A DNA stretch of 7,135 nt from NCBI GenBank assembly GCA_949297565.1, contig CASFUI010000095.1, positions 1 to 7,135 of the forward strand, read 5' to 3'. The translations under genes were made by a program, and so were the position numbers. Shown piece after piece: positions 1 through 4,793 of this stretch (positions are counted from its first letter, which is position 1; the number at the start of each line of letters is the position of its first letter). The notes beneath the pieces were generated by a model. It was given only the letters and a program-made list of their open reading frames with translations. It did not search any database and had not been told where the DNA came from. This DNA is from an uncultured Eubacteriales bacterium. GTDB taxonomy: Bacteria; Bacillota; Clostridia; Lachnospirales; Lachnospiraceae.

Positions 1-626
1 CAAAGGCTGTTGATGTTGACAGCAAGTATGCTAAGCAGTCAGGCGGACGTGGTCAGTATGGTCACTGTAAGGTACGCTTTGAGCCTATGGATCCTAACGG
101 TGAAGAGCAGTTTATCTTCAATTCAGAGGTAGTCGGCGGTGCTATTCCTAAGGAATATATTCCGGCTGTCGGCGAAGGTATTGAGGAGGCAGCTCAGGCA
201 GGTATTCTTGCAGGCTTCCCTGTACTTGGAGTTAAAGCTACAGTATACGACGGCTCATATCATGAAGTCGATTCTTCAGAAATGGCATTCCATATTGCCG
301 GCTCTATGGCGTTCAAGGATGCTATGGCTAAGGCTGACCCGGCACTTCTTGAGCCTATTATGAAGGTTGAGGTTACAATGCCGGAAGAGTATATGGGTGA
401 TGTTATCGGCGACATTAACTCACGTAGAGGACGCATCGAGGGCATGGAAGATATAAGCGGCGGAAAGATGGTTAAGGCATATGTTCCGCTTTCAGAAATG
501 TTCGGATATGCAACAGACCTTCGTTCTAAGACACAGGGACGCGGTAACTACTCTATGTTCTTTGATAAGTATGAGCAGGCTCCAAAGTCAGTTCAGGAGA
601 AGGTTATTGCTGCAAAAGGCAAGTAA
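1..626 (+). CDS. fusA: Elongation factor G, C-terminal part (5' end outside window)
   Basis: The reading frame is open from the first base (first full codon at 3) to TAA at 624-626, giving the last 207 residues of EF-G. EF-G is the ribosomal GTPase that drives translocation of tRNA and mRNA and, with RRF, recycles ribosomes. The GTPase domain lies upstream of the window. What is visible is domain IV, with the conserved SGGRGQYGH loop at the start and the SYHEVDSSEMAF segment, followed by domain V with MPEEYMGDVIGDINSRRG and the C-terminal SMFFDKYEQ region. These matches are close to canonical EF-G. The next gene is tuf, the usual str-operon order. No terminator follows the stop, so fusA transcripts probably run on into tuf. 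Identification is very secure; only the missing 5' part cannot be judged. Confidence 0.97.
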   Translation, partial: KAVDVDSKYAKQSGGRGQYGHCKVRFEPMDPNGEEQFIFNSEVVGGAIPKEYIPAVGEGIEEAAQAGILAGFPVLGVKATVYDGSYHEVDSSEMAFHIAGSMAFKDAMAKADPALLEPIMKVEVTMPEEYMGDVIGDINSRRGRIEGMEDISGGKMVKAYVPLSEMFGYATDLRSKTQGRGNYSMFFDKYEQAPKSVQEKVIAAKGK

Positions 627-645
627 TTATAAAATAAAAATATAG

Positions 646-674
646 TTGAAAAATATTTCAAAATGAAATATAAT
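646..674 (+). promoter_or_regulatory. Promoter of tuf in the fusA-tuf gap
   Basis: TTGAAA at 646-651 and TATAAT at 669-674 are separated by 17 bases, a near-perfect vegetative sigma-factor promoter. The expected start lies near 681, about 50 bases before the tuf start. It would let EF-Tu be made in excess of EF-G, as its cellular abundance requires. The sequence is seen directly; activity is inferred. Confidence 0.75.
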
Positions 675-729
675 AGATGTCAGCTATGAGAAAACCAATT
701 AGGTTATATTTTAAGGAGGATTTTAAACA

Positions 730-1923
730 ATGGCAAAGGCTAAATTTGAAAGAACCAAACCACATTGTAACATTGGTACTATTGGACACGTAGATCATGG
801 TAAGACTACACTTACAGCTGCAATCACAAAGACTCTTCATGAGAGACTTGGTACAGGTGAGGCTGTTGCTTTCGAGAATATTGATAAGGCACCAGAGGAG
901 AGAGAAAGAGGTATCACAATTTCTACTGCTCACGTTGAGTACGAGACAGAGAAGAGACATTATGCACACGTTGACTGCCCAGGTCATGCTGACTACGTTA
1001 AGAACATGATTACAGGTGCAGCTCAGATGGATGCTGCTATCCTTGTTGTTGCTGCTACTGACGGTGTTATGGCTCAGACAAGAGAGCATATCCTTCTTGC
1101 TCGTCAGGTAGGCGTTCCTTATGTTGTTGTATTCATGAACAAGTGTGATATGGTTGACGATCCAGAGCTTCTTGAGCTTGTTGATATGGAAATCAGAGAG
1201 CTCCTTAACGAGTACGGTTTCCCGGGCGATGATACACCAATCATCCAGGGATCAGCTCTTAAGGCTCTTGAGGATCCTAACAGCGAGTGGGGCGATAAGA
1301 TTTTGGAGCTTATGCATACTATTGATGAGTATGTTCCAGACCCACAGAGAGAGACAGACAAGCCATTCCTTATGCCTGTTGAGGACGTTTTCTCTATTAC
1401 AGGTCGTGGTACAGTTGCTACAGGTAGAGTAGAGAGAGGTGTCCTTAAGGTAAACGAGGAAGTTGAAATCGTTGGTATTTCTGATGAGACACGTAAGGTT
1501 GTTGTTACAGGTATCGAGATGTTCCGTAAGCTCCTTGATGAGGCTATGCCAGGTGATAACATTGGTGCTCTCTTAAGAGGTGTTCAGAGAGATGAAATCG
1601 AAAGAGGACAGGTTCTCTGCAAGCCAGGTTCAGTTACACCACACAAGAAGTTTACAGCTCAGGTTTACGTTCTTACAAAGGACGAGGGTGGCCGTCATAC
1701 ACCATTCTTCAACAACTACAGACCACAGTTCTACTTCAGAACAACAGACGTTACTGGTATTTGCGAGCTCCCAGCAGGTACAGAGATGTGCATGCCTGGC
1801 GATAACGTAGAGATGACAGTTGAGCTTATCCATAGAGTAGCTATGGAGCAGGGCTTACGTTTCGCTATTCGTGAAGGTGGACGTACAGTAGGTTCAGGTG
1901 CTGTTGCTACTATTATTGAGTAA
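730..1923 (+). CDS. tuf: Elongation factor Tu
   Basis: This is a complete 397-residue EF-Tu, the GTPase that carries aminoacyl-tRNA to the ribosomal A site. The GTPase domain shows the P-loop GHVDHGKT (residues 19-26), switch I RGITIS (60-65), DCPGH (82-86), NKCD (137-140) and SAL (175-177). Domains II and III follow, with ITGRGTVATGRVERG near 223-237 and the conserved FAIREGGRTVGSG near the C-terminus. The length is normal for the family. Cys13 replaces the more common Val in the otherwise standard PHxNIGTIGH segment. The start is fixed by an AAGGAGG ribosome binding site at 713-719 with good spacing. Codon use is strongly biased (CTT, AGA, GTT, GCT), as expected for a very highly expressed gene. 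It lies downstream of fusA but has its own promoter, and a strong hairpin terminator follows. Confidence 0.99.
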   Translation: MAKAKFERTKPHCNIGTIGHVDHGKTTLTAAITKTLHERLGTGEAVAFENIDKAPEERERGITISTAHVEYETEKRHYAHVDCPGHADYVKNMITGAAQMDAAILVVAATDGVMAQTREHILLARQVGVPYVVVFMNKCDMVDDPELLELVDMEIRELLNEYGFPGDDTPIIQGSALKALEDPNSEWGDKILELMHTIDEYVPDPQRETDKPFLMPVEDVFSITGRGTVATGRVERGVLKVNEEVEIVGISDETRKVVVTGIEMFRKLLDEAMPGDNIGALLRGVQRDEIERGQVLCKPGSVTPHKKFTAQVYVLTKDEGGRHTPFFNNYRPQFYFRTTDVTGICELPAGTEMCMPGDNVEMTVELIHRVAMEQGLRFAIREGGRTVGSGAVATIIE

Positions 1924-1959
1924 TCTGCACTAAGGCTTTAAGCTAAGTGTATAAAATAC

Positions 1960-2001
1960 AAAAAGCAGCCGTTTTATGTAAGCATAAAGCGGCTGTTTTT
2001 T
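1960..2001. terminator. Bidirectional intrinsic terminator between convergent tuf and aldo/keto reductase genes
   Basis: Bases 1966-1978 pair with 1983-1995 (13 pairs including one G-U) around a four-base loop, TAAG. Six T residues follow on the plus strand (1996-2001). Five A residues (1960-1964) precede the stem and act as the T-tract on the minus strand. It therefore suits both tuf, which ends 36 bases upstream, and the minus-strand operon, whose last stop codon is 38 bases away on the other side. Confidence 0.92.
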
Positions 2002-2033
2002 GTATATTTAATACTGAAACAGTGATATGATAT

Positions 2034-3026
2034 TTAATACCAATCATGCTTTTCGTTTCTGTCAAGGGCGTTAATCCTGTTCATATCGTCTTCGGTGAGT
2101 TCAAAGGAGAACAAATCAAGGTTTTCCCTGATATGTTCGGGATTGCCCGAACCGGGAATTACCACAACGCTTTTTTGCAGATTCCACCGCAAAATCACCT
2201 GTGCCGAAGTTACACCATGTGCCTCGGCAATCTCTGAAACTACTTCATTGTTAAGAAGTTCAGCCGTATATCCTCTGCCGCCGAAAGGATACCACCCCTG
2301 CACTACAATGCCGAGCTCCTGAATATATGGAATCACATCATTTTCTTGATAGTATGGGTGGATTTCATTTTGTATCAGTGCAGGTGTGATATTAACTTGT
2401 GGCAAAAATTCTTCCAGTTCTTCTATATACCAATTAGATAAACCGATAGAACGGATTTTACCCTTACTTACCGCCTGTTCCATTGCAAGATAGGCTTCTA
2501 CATCACCGCTTCCGGGATGGTGCAGCAACATCATATCAATATAGCTAATATCTATTTTTTCAAGGGCTTCTTCGATGGCAGCTTCAGCATTTCCAAATTG
2601 GCTTGGATAGAGTTTCGTTATTAAAAAAATATCTTCCCTTGGCACATCGGAGTCCCGTATAGCTCTGCCGACAGCGGCTTCATTGTGATACATATATGCC
2701 GTGTCAATTAATCTGCCGCCAGCCTCAAGCAGGGCGGTAACAGAGTTATAACATTCTTCATCAGAAAGGCTGTAAGTGCCAAGCCCCATAATAGGCATTT
2801 GATAGCCGCTGTTCAGCAGTACGGTATGGGTTTCAAAGTTGAATACTCCGACTTGCGCAGCGTTATCAGGAATTAAAATATTGTTTTCCATTGTGTTGTT
2901 TTCTCCTGTAATTTCGGTATTTTGGCTGCCCGACGGCATATTTGTTTGTGTTTCTTCTGTGACTGTGTTACAAGCGGTAGCAAATAAAATCGTAAGCAAA
3001 AGAAAAATAGTTCCAAGCCTTTTCAT
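2034..3026 (-). CDS. Aldo/keto reductase with a lipoprotein signal peptide
   Basis: The 330-residue protein is a NAD(P)H-dependent aldo/keto reductase (TIM barrel), preceded by an unusual export signal. Residues 1-18 are a short Lys-Arg N-region and a hydrophobic stretch ending FATA, then Cys19, a plausible lipobox. About 45 polar residues (Thr, Asn, Glu, Ser) form a linker before the barrel begins near residue 66. The barrel shows the full catalytic tetrad Asp108 and Tyr113 (DTAYMYHNE), Lys138 (LITKL) and His169 (LLHHP), plus GLSNW (195-199), QNEIHP (219-224) and the cofactor segment IPGSGNPEHIREN (290-302). In that segment Gly292 and His298 stand where many family members have Lys and Arg for the NADPH phosphate. 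Its ATG overlaps the TGA of the upstream flavoprotein gene (ATGA), with AGGAGG seven bases before, so translation is probably coupled. It is the last gene of the operon. Family assignment is secure; substrate is unknown. Membrane anchoring outside the cell is predicted from the signal only and is odd for an enzyme needing a nicotinamide cofactor. Confidence 0.93.
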   Translation of the reverse strand: MKRLGTIFLLLTILFATACNTVTEETQTNMPSGSQNTEITGENNTMENNILIPDNAAQVGVFNFETHTVLLNSGYQMPIMGLGTYSLSDEECYNSVTALLEAGGRLIDTAYMYHNEAAVGRAIRDSDVPREDIFLITKLYPSQFGNAEAAIEEALEKIDISYIDMMLLHHPGSGDVEAYLAMEQAVSKGKIRSIGLSNWYIEELEEFLPQVNITPALIQNEIHPYYQENDVIPYIQELGIVVQGWYPFGGRGYTAELLNNEVVSEIAEAHGVTSAQVILRWNLQKSVVVIPGSGNPEHIRENLDLFSFELTEDDMNRINALDRNEKHDWY

Positions 3027-3604
3027 TTTTGTTCCTCCTGTTTAATCTTTTTTAGAAGCCAAATCATGTTTTCTGCAAGGTTATCCATATTTGATAAGGC
3101 TTCTTGGTCTTTTAAGACATCTCCCGGCATTTGACCGTAAGCCATATTCCAATATGTGCTTCCAACTATGAACATTTCATGGTTGAGAAAAAAGTGGTTC
3201 ATCGTATCAACTGTATTTAATGCGCCGCCACGTCGTCCTGACACAACACAAGCCCCGACTTTATGTGTGAGCAGGCCGGGATTCATATCGCAAACAACGG
3301 CTGCACGTTCTAAAAAAGCCTGCATATTTGCAGATACATTAGCAGAGTAAACCGGAGAGCCGAGGATAATTCCGTCTGCTCCTTTCATCTTTTCAAATAA
3401 ATCATGAAAAATGTCTCTTTGGTGAATACAATTTTCTTCTCCACCACAGGCAAAGCACGCTTTGCATGGTGCAACGATATTATCCGCAAACTGAACGCTT
3501 TCCGATTCAATCCCTGCGTCATTTAATTTTTCTAATATACGATTGATAAGAATATCAGTATTACCGTTTTTTCTTGCACTGCCGTTAATAGCCAATACTT
3601 TCAT
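3023..3604 (-). CDS. Flavodoxin-fold NADPH-dependent FMN reductase / iron-sulfur flavoprotein-like
   Basis: The 193-residue protein begins MKVLAINGSARKNGNTD, the FMN-phosphate-binding loop of the NADPH-dependent FMN reductase family. GSPVYSANVSANMQAFLER (residues 82-100), the isoalloxazine-binding segment, comes later. Between them lie Cys47, Cys50, Cys53 and Cys59 in a CX2CX2CX5C arrangement. This is the compact cysteine motif known from iron-sulfur flavoproteins (Isf), where it holds a 4Fe-4S cluster. A soluble electron-transfer or quinone/nitro/oxidant-reducing role is likely; the partner is unknown. The start at 3604 is chosen because GGAGG lies eight bases upstream and the family sequence begins exactly there. 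The frame stays open further upstream to 3769, but that stretch lies inside the acetyltransferase gene in another frame and is not protein-like. It is the middle gene of the operon, 14 bases after the acetyltransferase, and overlaps the reductase start by ATGA. Confidence 0.92.
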   Translation of the reverse strand: MKVLAINGSARKNGNTDILINRILEKLNDAGIESESVQFADNIVAPCKACFACGGEENCIHQRDIFHDLFEKMKGADGIILGSPVYSANVSANMQAFLERAAVVCDMNPGLLTHKVGACVVSGRRGGALNTVDTMNHFFLNHEMFIVGSTYWNMAYGQMPGDVLKDQEALSNMDNLAENMIWLLKKIKQEEQK

Positions 3605-3618
3605 TTTGTATACCTCCG

Positions 3619-4182
3619 TTATTCGATTACTTTTTTTAGCACTCTCGCAGGAACACCTCCCACAACTGTATATGGCGGTACATCTTTTGTAACCACCGTA
3701 CCAGCTGCAATTACCGACCATTCTCCAATCGTAACCCCGGGTAAAACTGTTGTATTTGATCCTATCCATACATTGTTGCCGATTTTGATGGGGGCATAAT
3801 AATTTTTCCGTTTTTCGCTCGGGGCAATGGCATGATTGATTGTCGCCAATACGACATTATGGCCGATTAACACACCGTCTCCAATTTCAATGCCGCTCTG
3901 ATCTTGAAAATGACAACCGGAATTAATAAAAACATTTTTTCCGATTGTAATGTTCTTTCCGAAGTCAGTGTAAAAAGGTGGAAATAAGCGAAAAGTGTCA
4001 TCAACTTTTTTCCCGGTCAACCGACTCATTATTTCACGGAGTTCCTCAGGTGTATGGTAGTGGTTGTTCATTTCTACGCCGATGCGAATTGCTTCTTGAA
4101 AAAGTATATTGGCGTATGTTTCTATTTCGGCGGTGTTCAGTGAATCATCAAAAAAACTCTTTATAACATCTTCTGCTGTCAT
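3619..4182 (-). CDS. Left-handed beta-helix O-acetyltransferase (maltose/galactoside acetyltransferase-like)
   Basis: The protein is 187 residues from the preferred start and transfers an acetyl group from acetyl-CoA to a hydroxyl acceptor. Its C-terminal two thirds show hexapeptide repeats (ITIGKNVFINSGC, IEIGDGVLIGHNVVL, IKIGNNVWIGSNTTVLPGVTIG). They end in VIAAGTVVTKDVPPYTVVGGVPARVLKK, the signature of the CysE-LacA-LpxA-NodL superfamily. The catalytic histidine is in ATINHA (His117 from this start). The N-terminal roughly 65 residues are helical and differ from the standard Maa/LacA N-terminus, so the acceptor cannot be read off. An in-frame ATG at 4188 is one base from the AAGGAGG and is sterically poor; the ATG at 4182 has seven-base spacing and is preferred. 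It is the first gene of a three-gene minus-strand operon with a flavoprotein and an aldo/keto reductase. Confidence 0.88.
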   Translation of the reverse strand: MTAEDVIKSFFDDSLNTAEIETYANILFQEAIRIGVEMNNHYHTPEELREIMSRLTGKKVDDTFRLFPPFYTDFGKNITIGKNVFINSGCHFQDQSGIEIGDGVLIGHNVVLATINHAIAPSEKRKNYYAPIKIGNNVWIGSNTTVLPGVTIGEWSVIAAGTVVTKDVPPYTVVGGVPARVLKKVIE

Positions 4183-4189
4183 GTTCATA

Positions 4190-4196
4190 CCTCCTT
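4190..4196 (-). promoter_or_regulatory. Ribosome binding site deciding the acetyltransferase start
   Basis: The minus strand reads AAGGAGG here. Only one base separates it from the ATG at 4188-4186, but seven bases separate it from the in-frame ATG at 4182-4180. The second ATG is therefore the likely start, removing two residues (Met-Asn). Confidence 0.7.
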
Positions 4197-4202
4197 GTTT
4201 AA

Positions 4203-4231
4203 AGTATATCTGCGTAATAATAAAATATCAA
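4203..4231 (-). promoter_or_regulatory. Candidate promoter of the acetyltransferase-flavoprotein-reductase operon
   Basis: On the minus strand, TTGATA (4231-4226) and TATACT (4208-4203) are 17 bases apart, a good vegetative promoter. Transcription would begin near 4196, right at the ribosome binding site, leaving an unusually short leader of about 14 bases. That makes the call less sure, although no better minus-strand promoter is visible. The palindrome at 4247-4277 lies just upstream, where an activator of the LysR type would bind. Confidence 0.5.
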
Positions 4232-4246
4232 ATACATATATTAAAT

Positions 4247-4277
4247 GCAGTTGCATACTTGAAAGGTATGTAACTGC
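4247..4277. promoter_or_regulatory. Palindromic operator, LysR-type (ATAC-N7-GTAT)
   Basis: Twelve-base arms (4247-4258 and 4266-4277) are complementary except for one G-T position, around a seven-base centre, TTGAAAG. The core ATAC-N7-GTAT fits the T-N11-A palindrome of LysR-type regulators. The centre is also the -35 box of the rightward promoter, and the site lies between two divergent promoters. This is the usual place for an autoregulated divergent LysR gene to control itself and its target operon. The palindrome is seen; the family of its binding protein is inferred. Confidence 0.6.
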
Positions 4278-4287
4278 TTGTTATAAT
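4259..4287 (+). promoter_or_regulatory. Rightward promoter of the decayed regulator gene
   Basis: TTGAAA (4259-4264) and TATAAT (4282-4287) are spaced by 17 bases. The -35 box sits in the centre of the palindrome, so a bound regulator would block it. The start expected near 4294 leads directly to the ribosome binding site and ATG of the regulator remnant. Confidence 0.65.
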
Positions 4288-4307
4288 TCAATCAAAGGGG
4301 TAAGCAT

Positions 4308-4409
4308 ATGGATATTCGAGTATTTCAAGCAGAGTTTTCAGTAAATGTTTTGTAGTCCGGAGCAATGAAAAATGCAGCAAACGCTGCTCTTCAAAAAAAA
4401 TTGTCCTGA
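4308..4409 (+). pseudogene. Remnant of a divergent LysR-family regulator gene
   Basis: An ATG at 4308 with AAGGGG seven bases upstream opens a frame that begins MDIRVFQ. This resembles the MDIRVLxYFLxVA start of many LysR-type regulators. The frame meets TAG at 4353-4355 after 15 residues. Read through that stop in the same frame, it continues SGAMKNAANAALQKKLS to TGA at 4407. MKNAANALQ-like sequence is what the LysR helix-turn-helix normally shows (xITxAANALHxTQPTLS). Promoter, operator and start are preserved, while the coding part is broken and the effector domain is absent before the tyrS promoter at 4437. The similarity is weak and short, so this is a reasoned inference. The alternatives are a 15-residue peptide of no function or plain intergenic sequence. 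Confidence 0.5.
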
Positions 4410-4436
4410 CGTAAAACAAGATTTTCTAAAAAATAT

Positions 4437-4465
4437 TTGACAATAAAGAAAAACAATGTTAATAT
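4437..4465 (+). promoter_or_regulatory. Promoter of the tyrS leader and operon
   Basis: TTGACA (4437-4442) and TAATAT (4460-4465) are spaced by 17 bases. The predicted start near 4472 gives a leader of about 320 bases before tyrS, long enough to hold the leader peptide and attenuator described below. Confidence 0.8.
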
Positions 4466-4490
4466 CATAAAAAATTTGGGAGAATATATA

Positions 4491-4556
4491 ATGAATCAGA
4501 ATTTTAAGTCTACACTTTATTTATACAGCTATTATTACAGACGTATCTGCTTGTAA
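4491..4556 (+). CDS. Tyrosine-rich leader peptide of tyrS
   Basis: This 21-codon frame runs from ATG at 4491 to TAA at 4554, with GGGAG at 4478-4482 (eight-base spacing), and begins about 20 bases after the predicted transcript start. Five of its 21 residues are tyrosine, all at codons 10-16 (YLYSYYY, bases 4518-4538), followed by RRICL and the stop. It resembles in design the leader peptides of trp, phe and his attenuators, where codons for the regulated amino acid gauge charging of its tRNA. The downstream gene is tyrosyl-tRNA synthetase, which is the sense expected of such a sensor. The 3' half of the frame (4539-4558) is one arm of a long hairpin. It has no likely function as a peptide itself. 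The frame and tyrosine run are seen directly; the regulatory role is inferred. Confidence 0.75.
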   Translation: MNQNFKSTLYLYSYYYRRICL

Positions 4557-4677
4557 CTTGAGCTTTGAATGCACAGTTATGAGCCGATAGGTCTTATATG
4601 TCTGTGCATAAATAAAATGTAGACGACAGATTGACATATAGCTGCGTTATTTATTTTATAGCTGCATCGGACATATA
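4539..4677 (+). promoter_or_regulatory. Attenuator leader of tyrS: hairpin, alternative hairpin and antiterminator
   Basis: Three strand-sharing structures can be drawn by hand. Hairpin A pairs 4539-4558 with 4575-4594 (18 pairs, two single mismatches, 16-base loop); its left arm starts at the base after the last tyrosine codon. Hairpin B pairs 4569-4576 with 4602-4609 (eight Watson-Crick pairs) and competes with A at 4575-4576. The antiterminator pairs 4595-4608 with 4663-4677 (14 pairs, one bulged T at 4667). It uses both the right arm of B and the left arm of the terminator. Proposed logic: a ribosome stalled early in the tyrosine run lets A form, which disfavours B and frees 4595-4608 to block the terminator. 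A ribosome that reaches the stop opens A, B forms and transcription ends. Caveats: A plus B could also form a pseudoknot, and a stall at the last tyrosine codons would cover part of A, so the direction is not certain. No GGGTGGNACCGCG-like T-box element is present. Confidence 0.65.
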
Positions 4678-4699
4678 GCATGTCGGGTGCAGCTTTTTT
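4661..4699 (+). terminator. Intrinsic terminator in the tyrS leader (attenuator)
   Basis: Bases 4661-4674 pair with 4680-4693 (13 pairs, one G-G mismatch) around the loop ATAGC, followed by six T residues (4694-4699). There is no complete gene between the promoter at 4437 and this terminator, so its natural role is premature termination of the tyrS transcript about 95 bases before the gene. Its left arm is shared with the antiterminator pairing. Confidence 0.88.
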
Positions 4700-4793
4700 C
4701 ATTATACAGGAAATTCCGCAGGCGGATTTTTTGTTGCTCTCTCAAAATAAAAATTAATTTGCGGTGTAAAGCCCGCGGAAACGGAGGCAGACT

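Noticed and set aside
658..1089. Long minus-strand open frames across tuf (658-1089, 1119-1562) and tyrS (5301-5747)
   Set aside because: They are shadows of highly biased coding sequence on the other strand, without ribosome binding sites or recognisable protein motifs.
3605..3769. Upstream open extension of the flavoprotein gene (frame open to 3769, 55 extra residues)
   Set aside because: It lies wholly within or beside the acetyltransferase gene in another frame, reads as unstructured Cys/Tyr/Arg-rich sequence, and the family N-terminus (MKVLAINGS) with its ribosome binding site starts at 3604.
4374..4387. GCAGC-AAAC-GCTGC hairpin after the regulator remnant, considered as a terminator
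   Set aside because: The stem is only five pairs and has no T-tract on the plus strand. It is explained by the Ala-Ala-Asn-Ala-Ala codons of the LysR-like remnant.
4631..4660. A second TTGACA in the tyrS leader (4631-4636) with TTTTAT or TTTATA 17-18 bases later
   Set aside because: The -10 match is poor and the start would fall inside the terminator stem. It would bypass attenuation if real, but the better promoter is at 4437-4465 and this TTGACA belongs to the duplicated GACATATAGC segment.
4557..4793. T-box riboswitch ahead of tyrS
   Set aside because: No GGGTGGNACCGCG-like core or recognisable specifier-loop arrangement was found. GCGGTGTAAAGCCCGCGG at 4761-4778 is only a superficial resemblance and lies downstream of the terminator.
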